Below, in pieces: positions 1-7,347 of a stretch of 63,121 nucleotides of DNA. The translations under genes and the position numbers were made by a program. The notes below the pieces were generated by a model. That model worked only from the letters and a program-made list of their open reading frames with translations, was not told where the DNA came from and did no database searches. The stretch's first letter is position 1, and each line of letters opens with the position of its first letter. Origin of the DNA: an uncultured Collinsella sp. (GTDB taxonomy: Bacteria; Actinomycetota; Coriobacteriia; Coriobacteriales; Coriobacteriaceae); NCBI GenBank assembly GCA_934655755.1, contig CAKUHA010000007.1, positions 1 to 63,121 of the forward strand. The letters are read 5' to 3'.

Positions 1-31
1 TTAAATGCGGGGCATGGACGGCCGGTCTGGG

Positions 32-64
32 TTCAGCCCCGTAATCCGGCATGGTTTTGAAATG
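32..64. repeat. Dispersed intergenic repeat, copy 1
   Basis: This 33-nt stretch matches 44107-44139 in inverted orientation with one mismatch. It contains the core CAGCCCCGTAATCCGG, which also appears in part at 44240-44254. The copy lies just downstream of the broken minus-strand gene at 116-1273. The function is unknown; it looks like part of an intergenic palindromic element cut by the window edge. Confidence 0.6.
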
Positions 65-115
65 GCACCAGTTCGCTAACAGGCAAATGTGCTAGTTCAA
101 ATGCCTTACAGCCGG

Positions 116-1273
116 CTAATTTCCGATTTCTAACCAGTTGCACAAAACATTTGCTCGCAGTCGCGTCTCGGCGGACTTCATTGCTGCAGTTTTGGCTTTA
201 TAGCGAATCCCTAAACGGTCGCAGACACTTCTGACTATGGTGTCTAGCTGTTTTGAATCGTTGAGCATATCGTGAGTCACCAGGAACACATCGAATCCCA
301 TGCTCTGCAGCGCAGTCATGCGCTCCGCATCGTGGTCAAGTATTGCACCTGAGCCATGAATGACTTCACCTTGGATCTCGATAATTGCCCCTTTCATAAG
401 AATCGGATTTGCGACTACGATATCGCCGTAGCAGACCTTTTGACCCGCAATGCTTTGCGCCGTTATGGAAAGAGGGGTCAAGTCGTTGGCGTAAACGTTC
501 GTGAAGCCCGCGCCGCCAAGATGCCGCGGACGGTTCAGAAGCAAGATTCCTGCAACCTCGAGCGGAGACGCCGCAATGCCGATAACCTGCTGAGCTGCAT
601 CATAGAACTGCTTTCCCCACATTTGACTTTTGACCTTGTTAGCGAATTGATGCAAGTCGCTCAATTCGATGAGTGGCTTTCTCATCCAGAGAGAAGTTCC
701 TTTAAGCGTCGTAACCTCTCTACTATCCCCACGCCTGCTCGATTGTCCTTCATTTTCCGAGGCCTTTACGGTTGCACGGGCATAAACGCGTTTCCATGGA
801 GGCTCGTCTTCGCCTTCATTAAGTTCGAATAGATCTTACGTACTAGACTGGTGATCCTCTTTTGCCGCCATTTTCAATTGCATTTCGGCAACGGGAGTCG
901 GCTCGAAAACAGAAAACCAACCGCATAGTTCGTACATAGCTAGGACAAGATCCATCTGGGGCACAAAGCGAGTCATGGTAAATAACGTGTTGAGCGGATT
1001 GGTGACGCTAAAACCTAAATGAGTGTCAATCGTGGTGCCGGCATCCGATCCCCCTTCCCAGCGAATAGTCGAGCGCAAACCCGAGTGGTGATTGCAGCAA
1101 CCTGGCGAGGCAACAGCGATAATAGGCGTCTTAAGGACGTCGACTACGAAGGGTGACTGGGCTAGGGCTCGCCAGCCTTCTTCGGAACTTGGCAGGCGCG
1201 GGTAGAGGTCGCGTACTTGGGGCGGGCAGCGCCAGTAGCGGAATGCGGTGTTTGCGCAGACAATCTCGTCCAT
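116..1273 (-). pseudogene. Hypothetical protein gene interrupted by one in-frame stop
   Basis: Two open frames, 836-1273 and 116-685, lie in the same reading frame. A single TAA at 836-838 separates the first from 50 further sense codons leading into the second. Read through the stop, the locus encodes about 385 residues. The N-terminal part begins MDEIVCANTAFRYWRCPPQ. The C-terminal part has an EIQGEVIHG segment followed by a D-x3-R-x3-L-x3-GF pattern, which recalls DUF559/Vsr-like nuclease folds; that resemblance is inference. I do not recognise the family with confidence. The simplest reading is a nonsense mutation in one gene. Less likely, it is two genes, with the second starting at 685 (ATG). 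It stands alone next to a tRNA in an accessory region. Confidence 0.7.
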
Positions 1274-1624
1274 GTGGGCCTCCCCTGGTTTCGGCCGCGG
1301 GCCGTTTGGATTATGGGCAAAGCCGATTATCTATGGGGCCATCATGCGGGTAAGTACCGGAAGCTGACCAAATACTGACCAAAAGATGGATGGGTTGTGT
1401 TGAAAGGTTGCCATGCAGTATGAATGCGCTGGTACGAGCCGCGAACCAGTGGTCCCTGTCTTCACAATTGCGCGTAGATTGCGCAAGGAATTCAATCAAT
1501 GAACGCAGATGCACTTTGCAAAACGTGCGATGACGTCAGCAGGGCGGATATGCGCTAAAAGCTGGATGCAGCCAACGAGTGGTCGCGAATGGCCACGAAT
1601 TTAAAATCGAAGGCAAAAAAGTTC
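1274..1624. other. Intergenic stretch with no recognised gene
   Basis: About 350 nt separate the broken hypothetical gene from the tRNA-Val promoter. Short open frames here have no ribosome binding site or recognisable product. I see a short TGACCAAA/TGACCAAAA direct repeat near 1365-1385 and nothing else. Confidence 0.5.
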
Positions 1625-1654
1625 TTGGAAAACCGGGCGCGGCTATGTTAGTAT
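1625..1654 (+). promoter_or_regulatory. Putative tRNA-Val promoter
   Basis: TTGGAA at 1625-1630 and TAGTAT at 1649-1654 are separated by 18 nt and lie about 20 nt upstream of the tRNA 5' end. This fits a sigma-70-type promoter for the tRNA. The assignment rests on position and partial consensus only. Confidence 0.45.
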
Positions 1655-1674
1655 CTCTTTTGCCGAAAGGCGAC

Positions 1675-1749
1675 GGGCGATTGGCTCAGGGGTAGAGCAT
1701 ATCCTTCACACGGATGGGGTCACAAGTTCGAATCTTGTATCGCCCACCA
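1675..1749 (+). tRNA. tRNA-Val (anticodon CAC), CCA encoded
   Basis: The acceptor stem GGGCGAT (1675-1681) pairs with ATCGCCC (1739-1745). The anticodon arm is ATCC-TTCACAC-GGAT, giving anticodon CAC, and the T arm contains GTTCGAATC. The discriminator A and an encoded CCA follow. The neighbouring accessory genes make this tRNA a possible integration site, but I see no duplicated tRNA 3' end in the window. Confidence 0.95.
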
Positions 1750-1760
1750 TCTAAAGATCA

Positions 1761-1788
1761 GGTCAGAGGTTTTCCTCTGACCTTTTTT
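1761..1788 (+). terminator. Rho-independent terminator of tRNA-Val
   Basis: GGTCAGAGG (1761-1769) and CCTCTGACC (1774-1782) form a perfect 9-bp stem with a TTTT loop, followed by a run of six T. It begins 12 nt after the tRNA CCA end. Confidence 0.9.
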
Positions 1789-1845
1789 ATTTTTGAAACT
1801 GAAACCAAAAGTGATTCTAAAATTAAATTGGTGCTACCAGAATCA

Positions 1846-2349
1846 CTATTCTTGGCAAGAGCGTACGCAATTGCAGCGAAGCTCATCGGCGAGTTCGGTT
1901 CGCGTACGGCTTCCGGCAACGAGGTCCTGGATCCAGGCGTAGTACTGGTTGTCCTTGGGTTCAGGGCTATCGGAAAGCACGACCGGAGCGCCGGCGAGCC
2001 TTAGGACGGACAGCGCAAAGACAAGGCTGGTGCGCTTGTTTCCATCCTCGAAGATGTGGTCCTTAACCATGTGCTCGGCCACGTAGGTGACCTGGTCAAA
2101 GATGTCTGCGAATCGATCAGCCGGCGATTGGCCAAATATTGTGCAGAACGCACCCGCAAGCACGGACTCGACGCGCCCGCTCTCAAGCTCGGCCCTATCG
2201 CCCGTGGTGTCAGTCGTATAGCAGCGTCCGATCGTCAACAGTTCGCCGCGCAGGCGCATCACGGCCGCGGCCATGGCCTCGAGCGAACCGTCATCGCCGA
2301 GTACGAGCGGCGCGAACGGATTCGCGCCTCGCTGCGAAGCCGCCATCAT
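1846..2349 (-). CDS. Fic/Doc family toxin-like protein
   Basis: The 167-residue protein carries the Fic/Doc active-site motif HIFEDGNKRT at residues 98-107, with the catalytic histidine H98. The Doc-type ending (GNKR rather than GNGR) and the small size favour a Doc-like toxin, which in known cases phosphorylates EF-Tu; classical Fic proteins AMPylate targets. The start overlaps the end of the upstream small ORF by 4 nt (ATGA), so the two are translationally coupled like a toxin-antitoxin pair. The N-terminal 30 residues are not recognised. Residues 45-66 contain a DRAELESGRVESV stretch typical of the helix before the Fic core. Confidence 0.8.
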   Translation of the reverse strand: MMAASQRGANPFAPLVLGDDGSLEAMAAAVMRLRGELLTIGRCYTTDTTGDRAELESGRVESVLAGAFCTIFGQSPADRFADIFDQVTYVAEHMVKDHIFEDGNKRTSLVFALSVLRLAGAPVVLSDSPEPKDNQYYAWIQDLVAGSRTRTELADELRCNCVRSCQE

Positions 2350-2531
2350 GAGTTCTCCAAAAGCCTGAGCGCGTTGGGCATGTCCGCGATGGTCAGCCGA
2401 ATTGCCTCATCGATCGACAGAGCGCCGTCGAGCGAAATAGACGATATGAAATTTGCTTCGCGCACAATTGAAGGATCATCCTGGGCAACACGACCAGCGC
2501 CGTCATCAAGTTGAACATGGCTCCAAAACAT
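2346..2531 (-). CDS. Small putative antitoxin paired with the Fic/Doc protein
   Basis: This 61-residue ORF has a strong ribosome binding site (AAAGGAGG) 6 nt before its ATG and overlaps the Fic-like gene by 4 nt. Its N-terminus, MFWSHVQLDDG, is nearly the same as the N-terminus of the small gene at 5026-5292, while the rest differs. The C-terminal part (about residues 32-61) could form helices that bind the toxin. Its antitoxin role is inferred from order, size and coupling; no known antitoxin fold is obvious. Confidence 0.6.
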   Translation of the reverse strand: MFWSHVQLDDGAGRVAQDDPSIVREANFISSISLDGALSIDEAIRLTIADMPNALRLLENS

Positions 2532-2542
2532 GTATTCCTCCT

Positions 2543-3232
2543 TTATAGCTTTACGGATGGAAAAGCCTGCGAGTCGTACTCTAAAGCGACGGGTTGCCAG
2601 ACAAGGTCTTCAATGCTGCAGTCTAGGGTAATTGCGAGCGCCAATGCCGAGGAGACCGAGGCGCGGCGCAGGTCGAGTTGGTTTTGCTCGTAGAGCTGTA
2701 TGGCGCGGAGCTTGACTCCCGACTGGGCGGCGAGCTGTTTTTGCGTTAGACCGGCCGCCTTGCGTGCTGCCTTGAGGCCCTTTTTGCCTGCTTGAGCTTT
2801 GTTCCATTTGTCAATGACAATCCCGGCGAACTTGTCTTCGGAGGCTTCGTGGAGCGGATGGTACGAGCCGATTATCCAATCGAGCGGGGCGACTTCGAAT
2901 AGGTCGCTAAAGCCCATGCAACTCGCCCATTGCGTATAGGCCAAAACCCAGCCGGCCCAGTATTGCGGGGAACGGTCGAATGGGTAGATCTCCCTGCATT
3001 CGACGGGTTTTAGCCCTGCACGGGCGATAATTTCACGCGCGAACTCGTCGCCCGACATGCCGCAGATGACGCGTGGCATACCGCGCTCAAATTGCCTCAT
3101 CTCTAGAGAGTTCGAAAGAATTGCCGTCAGTTCTGTCGGATCCAACCCCTGGTCGCAGAGGGCGAAATCGACTGCCTCGCCCAGCGTTCTCATAGCGTCC
3201 TCGAGATACATCTCACTGTAGGCGCAGGTCAT
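2543..3232 (-). CDS. XRE-family helix-turn-helix protein, putative antitoxin of the DUF3990 gene
   Basis: The protein has 229 residues. Residues from about 150 to 210 form an XRE/Cro helix-turn-helix, with the recognisable stretch GLTQKQLAAQSGV. The N-terminal 140 residues are not assigned. The first codons overlap the end of the DUF3990 gene by 20 nt, so translation is probably coupled. A large palindrome upstream of the operon (3894-3946) is a natural binding site for it. A toxin-first order with a DNA-binding antitoxin second is known from other modules. The exact start is uncertain because of the overlap. Confidence 0.65.
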   Translation of the reverse strand: MTCAYSEMYLEDAMRTLGEAVDFALCDQGLDPTELTAILSNSLEMRQFERGMPRVICGMSGDEFAREIIARAGLKPVECREIYPFDRSPQYWAGWVLAYTQWASCMGFSDLFEVAPLDWIIGSYHPLHEASEDKFAGIVIDKWNKAQAGKKGLKAARKAAGLTQKQLAAQSGVKLRAIQLYEQNQLDLRRASVSSALALAITLDCSIEDLVWQPVALEYDSQAFPSVKL

Positions 3233-3881
3233 CTGCAGTCATCCCCTCTCGAACGATATCGACGATACGGATTCCCTCAAACGGATTCTCGGCAAGTAGC
3301 TCCCGATACTGTGCCCTTGCTGTTTCATCTCGCTCCTTGGCCAATGGGCCATACAGAGCAAGCGGCGCACGTTCAAATCCAGCAAAATGAATGCTCTTAA
3401 ATGCGCGCTCGCTTTTGAGCACAATTTGCTCCCCCAGGTTGCCAAGCTTCATGGCACGACCCAGCTGCTCGACGGTGATCGTATTGTTTACAAACGCCCT
3501 GGCATAGCTAAAGTACGAGTCGTCCGCGCGCCATCCCCTAATCACATCGCAAGCATCAGTGCTAGGTAAAAAATGATCGTAGAGATATTCGCATGCTCCT
3601 ACGGCGATAGCGGTGTCCTTACGAAAAGAACGGTACTCAACGAGCAACGCTATCCAATGCAAAACTGAATAATGCGGCGATAGCAGGTCGAGAACTTTAA
3701 GGTCTGCCATATCGAGTTCATATCGATTGGCAAAACCATCGACATCCCGAGAACACGCCCATTCCTTTGCGAGGTCGAGGCTCTCTGTGCAATAGAACCC
3801 CTGCCCATAATCGTTATGGACTTTCCCAACGCCAAACTGGGGAATCTCAACAATCTTCTGAGAACCATGCCACAGTTCCAT
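3213..3881 (-). CDS. DUF3990 domain protein, putative ADP-ribosyltransferase-like toxin
   Basis: The 222-residue protein starts MELWHGS and has YGQGFYCT at residues 25-32 followed by A-x-EWA. These are hallmarks of DUF3990, a family related to ADP-ribosyltransferases. The HGS and G-x-GFY-x-T elements match the NAD-binding strands of that fold. It is the first gene of a two-gene operon whose second gene encodes an XRE regulator, which suggests a toxin-antitoxin role. Start choice: ATG at 3881, with the minus-strand sequence AGGAGGCTCAC before it giving a good ribosome binding site. Substrate and activity are unknown. Confidence 0.65.
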   Translation of the reverse strand: MELWHGSQKIVEIPQFGVGKVHNDYGQGFYCTESLDLAKEWACSRDVDGFANRYELDMADLKVLDLLSPHYSVLHWIALLVEYRSFRKDTAIAVGACEYLYDHFLPSTDACDVIRGWRADDSYFSYARAFVNNTITVEQLGRAMKLGNLGEQIVLKSERAFKSIHFAGFERAPLALYGPLAKERDETARAQYRELLAENPFEGIRIVDIVREGMTADDLRLQ

Positions 3882-3893
3882 GTGAGCCTCCTA

Positions 3894-3946
3894 ACGGGTA
3901 TCGCCCTAACGATAGCTTAGCATACTATCATTAGAGCGATACCCGT
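3894..3946. promoter_or_regulatory. Palindromic operator upstream of the DUF3990-XRE operon
   Basis: Two 22-nt arms (3894-3915 and 3925-3946) are inverted copies with two mismatches around a 9-nt spacer. The left arm starts ACGGGTATCGC. The site lies 12 nt upstream of the toxin start, over the likely promoter. Autoregulation by the XRE protein is the natural inference. Confidence 0.6.
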
Positions 3947-4014
3947 ATTGAAAGATTAGGAGGGCGGATGGAACCGATTCCGAGTCCATACCGATTTCTA
4001 AGACTAGTCGAATC

Positions 4015-4139
4015 CGGAAGTATGCGGCAAATTATTGACTTGTCGACCACACCGGGATACATCAACGCCTCTACCTGCGGTTTCTTTACGTGAAAAGGGC
4101 GGTGTGGTCGGGGGTTCCGGAATTTGCCGCATACTTCCG
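4015..4139. repeat. Nested inverted-repeat element
   Basis: Perfect 19-bp outer arms lie at 4015-4033 and 4121-4139, and perfect 10-bp inner arms at 4045-4054 and 4100-4109. The element fills most of the gap between the DUF3990 promoter and the small gene ending at 4231. No open frame crosses it with coding support. It resembles the other palindromic intergenic elements in this window in size and layout but not in sequence. Confidence 0.7.
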
Positions 4140-4230
4140 TTTTGAGATTCCAGAAGTGCGGGGAAAACCGAGATCTGCCGACCAGACCCCGGTTTTACGC
4201 TTCAGCGACCTGCGGTTTTATTGGCAAAAA

Positions 4231-4446
4231 TCACGTTGTGCTCGGTGATTGAATTCTCTCACACTCAGGGGCTTTTAGAGCCGCATCGATCAGGTCAACA
4301 GCGTTGTCGAAGCGGCCGGGATTCTCCCTGGCAAAGAACGCATCGCTTTCATGGATTGCCTCAAGGCTTTCCGTGTTGGGCTCGGCGTGCGGAATGAGCT
4401 GCGGGATGGTATCTGTAAGCTCCTTGCCACGTTTACTTCGCTTCAT
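4231..4446 (-). CDS. Small hypothetical protein coupled to the MNT nucleotidyltransferase
   Basis: About 71 residues, starting MKRSKRGKEL at ATG 4446, which overlaps the 3' end of the upstream nucleotidyltransferase gene by 14 nt. A frame open to 4461 would add five residues without a better ribosome binding site. It has a charged N-terminus and then a stretch ending FFARENPGRFD. I do not recognise a fold. The position suggests it is the partner of the nucleotidyltransferase in a toxin-antitoxin-like pair, although it lacks the length and R-x4-6-H motif of a HEPN toxin. Confidence 0.5.
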   Translation of the reverse strand: MKRSKRGKELTDTIPQLIPHAEPNTESLEAIHESDAFFARENPGRFDNAVDLIDAALKAPECERIQSPSTT

Positions 4447-4732
4447 AGAGGCACACCTCATCCTGTTCGTGATTTTTGCGGAAGGCCGGGCGCATGTGCT
4501 CTGGCGGGTTGGTGACTATATCAACCTTTCGCCCAAGTTCCTTTTCGAGCTCAAGTGAAAGTTCATATAGCGTGCCGAGCGTCATGGTGTTGCCGCAGGT
4601 AAGGCGCAAGTCAATATCGCTATCGGGCGTTTGCTCGCCTCGGGCAAACGAGCCAAACAGATTTGCCTCGCGTACGTCGTAGCGAGGCAGCACGCGAGAG
4701 ACCGCAGACGATATTTCAGCAAGCGAAATCAT
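4433..4732 (-). CDS. MNT-type minimal nucleotidyltransferase
   Basis: The 99-residue protein has the nucleotidyltransferase signature GSFARGE (from residue 27) followed by DSDID, which supplies two metal-binding aspartates (D39 and D41). This is the MntA/DNA polymerase beta superfamily. MNT proteins usually neutralise a neighbouring HEPN toxin by AMPylating it. Here the only coupled gene is the small ORF at 4231-4446, so either the HEPN partner is missing or the small protein plays that role. The third catalytic aspartate is plausibly in KVDIV at about residue 70. Confidence 0.7.
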   Translation of the reverse strand: MISLAEISSAVSRVLPRYDVREANLFGSFARGEQTPDSDIDLRLTCGNTMTLGTLYELSLELEKELGRKVDIVTNPPEHMRPAFRKNHEQDEVCLYEAK

Positions 4733-4747
4733 GTCTTAAATTTGCGT

Positions 4748-5026
4748 TTAGCAGTAGAACGTCAGTGAATCATCACCAAAGGTTTCACACCACTTGTCAC
4801 ATATGAATTGATGATTCATGGTGATTAGTTTTGAAAGATCCCTGAGATCCTTAGCCGGAATCTTGCTCTCGTTGTTGGCAAGCTTGCATCCGCCGTCTTT
4901 CGTCAGCCAAAACTTTGTCGAATTAGCAGCCGCCCTCTTTACACCTACGTGGATGTGAATAGGTTCTCCGTTTTCCGCAATCCAAAAGAATAGAACGTAC
5001 TGCCCGAAAATAAGAACTCGAGGCAT
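4748..5026 (-). CDS. DUF4160 domain protein
   Basis: The 92-residue protein starts MPRVLIFGQYVLFFW and contains ENGEPIHIHV, the conserved histidine-rich strand of DUF4160. DUF4160 proteins commonly sit beside DUF2442-like partners in two-gene toxin-antitoxin-like modules; which one is toxic is not settled here. Its ATG overlaps the stop of the upstream gene (TAATG), so the two are co-translated. No other domain is visible. Confidence 0.7.
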   Translation of the reverse strand: MPRVLIFGQYVLFFWIAENGEPIHIHVGVKRAAANSTKFWLTKDGGCKLANNESKIPAKDLRDLSKLITMNHQFICDKWCETFGDDSLTFYC

Positions 5027-5292
5027 TATGCCACCGCCGGTCCGGCTTTTTGGCGTTCGGCGAGCTCGAAGATAAGCGGGGCGTTTGATCTAACAAATTC
5101 TGTCAGGAAATTGAGGTCATCAGTGGTAAATCCTTCGACGTTGAACCATTTGACCGCAGGCAAGAAACATTCCGCATGGTCAAAGCCAAAATCAACCGGG
5201 CGCTCGACTGCTACGCGAACGGTTCCGTCTTCTCTTGTCTCTGAGTAGGCAAACTGGGTGCCATCATCAAGCTGAACATAGCTCCAAAACAT
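5026..5292 (-). CDS. Small partner protein of the DUF4160 gene, possibly DUF2442-like
   Basis: I place the start at ATG 5292, giving 88 residues, because AAGGAGG lies 5 nt upstream. The longer open frame to 5427 has no such support. The N-terminus MFWSYVQLDDG is shared, also at DNA level, with the putative Fic antitoxin at 2346-2531. The rest contains FLPAVKWFNVEGFT and is not shared. The upstream gap to 5427 probably holds the promoter of this pair. Function is inferred from position. Confidence 0.6.
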   Translation of the reverse strand: MFWSYVQLDDGTQFAYSETREDGTVRVAVERPVDFGFDHAECFLPAVKWFNVEGFTTDDLNFLTEFVRSNAPLIFELAERQKAGPAVA

Positions 5293-5426
5293 GACTACCT
5301 CCTTAGTGTTTATATCAGAGTATAAAGAGCAGACTAGATGTAACGCGGCGTGAATTGAATTATTCCTATAAGACAAGAACTCTGACAGCTGGCCCTGTCC
5401 GGAAGTGCGAGGAAAGACCGGGAGCA

Positions 5427-6521
5427 TCAGCAGCGACGCGCAGCTGCGAAAACCGCTGTTCCTAGCACGAACATCATCGAGGACAAGGCAATCCAGTGAC
5501 TGTCGGCGGTCTTGGGAAGTGATGAGGACGTCGCGGTTGGGGACTTGGGGTTGGGGGCCTTGGCGACCGCGGTCTTGGTCACCGCCGTCGTGGTTGTCGT
5601 CTTTGTCGCGACTGCGGGCTTTACCGTGGGGTTCGTCGCTTGTTCCGTAGCGGCCCCTCCAATAGCAGGGTCAACATCGGCGGCTGCCCCGCCGCTCGGC
5701 ACTTCGCCGTCGGGCGTGTCGGTCTCCCCTGTCGGCGCAGCGGCGTCCGTGGGCTCAATGACCACGTGCGCCACCACAGCCCCGCCGGTATCCACCGCGC
5801 CGCCGGCACCAAAGCCCCCGCCAGCGGGCGCCACAAAGCGCGCGGACGTGAGCGTTCCGCCCAGGCAGGCAACACCGCCGTCGGCGCCGGTCGCATCCAG
5901 CCACGAAGCATTAACGTCGAGCTTCCCGTAAGACGCGACGTCGCCGGGCTCCCCGTCCAGCAGGTACAAGCCATACGTGCGCAAGCCCGCCTCGGAGCAC
6001 ACGCCCGTCGCAACAACGCGACCGCCGCCGCGCACGGCCATGCTGCCCGCGACCACGCCTGCCACCAGCTCGTCCGCAACTCCGACGCCGTCGGCCCGGG
6101 CATTGACGGTGCAGCCCTCCACTGAAAATTCCTGCATCACGTGGATCCCGCACTGCGATCCCGTGGCCGTCAGCGAACCGGTGCCGCGAAGCGTTAGATT
6201 GCCCCACACTTCCAAGCCGCACTGCGAAATATCCACGTCGGACGTTTGCATCTCCTTCACGGAGTTTTGCCCGGTCAGCGTGACCACCAGGTCGCCGTCG
6301 GTGCCGATGGCCTCGCCCGCGTAGCCGTTAAGTTCCAGGTGGTCGGCATCGGTCCATGCCCAGCCGGAGCCCGAGACGCCCGGCTCGTAGTACGTCGCAC
6401 CCGCAATGATGAGGCTCTCCGCACCCGCGGCATAAGAAGGCCCACCCAGCAAAACGCATAGGCAGGCCATGGCAGTAAACAGGATGTAGTGTCGGCTTGG
6501 GTGGAACGCGGCAGTAAACAT
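5427..6521 (-). CDS. Secreted cell-wall-anchored protein with LPxTA sorting signal
   Basis: I choose ATG 6521, preceded by GGAG at 5 nt, giving 364 residues; a TTG at 6548 is a weaker alternative. The N-terminus has a basic start and a hydrophobic segment ending near AAGAE, which looks like a signal peptide. The middle has repeated Gly/Thr/Val-rich strands (for example NLTLRGTGSLTATG) like beta-helix or carbohydrate-binding DUF4353-type surface proteins. A Thr/Ala/Pro-rich linker follows, then LPKTA, a hydrophobic helix and AARRC at the C-terminus, which is a sortase signal with A in place of the usual G. It stands alone on the minus strand. Confidence 0.7.
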   Translation of the reverse strand: MFTAAFHPSRHYILFTAMACLCVLLGGPSYAAGAESLIIAGATYYEPGVSGSGWAWTDADHLELNGYAGEAIGTDGDLVVTLTGQNSVKEMQTSDVDISQCGLEVWGNLTLRGTGSLTATGSQCGIHVMQEFSVEGCTVNARADGVGVADELVAGVVAGSMAVRGGGRVVATGVCSEAGLRTYGLYLLDGEPGDVASYGKLDVNASWLDATGADGGVACLGGTLTSARFVAPAGGGFGAGGAVDTGGAVVAHVVIEPTDAAAPTGETDTPDGEVPSGGAAADVDPAIGGAATEQATNPTVKPAVATKTTTTTAVTKTAVAKAPNPKSPTATSSSLPKTADSHWIALSSMMFVLGTAVFAAARRC

Positions 6522-6777
6522 AACCGCTCCGATCTTCGCAGGAGCCAATAAATGCCGTACCAGAAAAATGCCTGGTAACAGCAGCTTTTAGTATAGCGAG
6601 ATCAAATGAAGCAAACCGAAATAGCCCGTGACCAACTCCCATATTTAGGTGTAAATCGTTTTGCCAATCGGTGAAAGGAAAACGTCTTACACTAATGTGC
6701 CGTTCAGTAAGATCGAAAGTCAATGTCAAAGCAAACAATTGAATCTTAAAGAATATATCTTGCTAGGGCCATCTTCA
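6522..6777. other. Intergenic region upstream of the surface protein gene
   Basis: About 255 nt, AT-richer than its surroundings. It should contain the promoter of the minus-strand surface protein gene. I see no convincing small gene or strong hairpin. Confidence 0.4.
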
Positions 6778-7347
6778 TCAGTTGGCGGCACGTAATGCTC
6801 TTTCCGATTCAATCATTTTACGAACGACAAACTTCATTTTTTCATTCTTAGAAATAATAATTTCCAGGCATCCTTTGAGCTCATCGTCATTTTGAACAAT
6901 AATGAGATTATTTTCCTTCGAAACTTGAATATCCTCGGCGTATGATTCCCAGGTTTGATAGAAGATATCGTCATCTAAGACTAAATCGATTGGATAGACA
7001 GCACCTAGTCTCATTGTCAGCACTCTAAATTTATACTCCTTAGTAAATAGGTCAAAAGCATAATCAGACGGCGAGTAGGAGTCGTTCGCATCTGTGCGGT
7101 CCAAGGCCGTTTCCTCAACTTTAATTGTTTTTGGACCTGTGAATTGCTGCTTTATTTCTTGAGTCGTCCACATGTTGGTGGTTTTTTTAGTGGTAAAAGA
7201 TAGTTTGATAAAGCGAGCATCAATCAAATCATGAGATGCAGACCTCACGTCCGCGCACTGCCCCTGCATGATTGCTTCAACGTTCTCAGCAGATTTTTCT
7301 AAGGGTTGATCAATAATGCTCGCCCAGAAATTTTCGTTACCTACCAT
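6778..7347 (-). CDS. Unknown protein paired with an EEP-family enzyme
   Basis: A 189-residue acidic protein of unknown family. It has no signal peptide, membrane segment or motif I recognise. Its start overlaps the end of the upstream EEP gene by 11 nt, so the pair is co-translated. Both genes are clearly AT-richer than the flanking chromosome, a sign of recent transfer. A joint role in defence or toxin-antitoxin function is possible but not shown. Confidence 0.6.
   Translation of the reverse strand: MVGNENFWASIIDQPLEKSAENVEAIMQGQCADVRSASHDLIDARFIKLSFTTKKTTNMWTTQEIKQQFTGPKTIKVEETALDRTDANDSYSPSDYAFDLFTKEYKFRVLTMRLGAVYPIDLVLDDDIFYQTWESYAEDIQVSKENNLIIVQNDDELKGCLEIIISKNEKMKFVVRKMIESERALRAAN

Noticed and set aside
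1311..1514. 67-residue minus-strand frame upstream of the broken gene
   Set aside because: No ribosome binding site, no recognisable motif, and composition unlike neighbouring genes.
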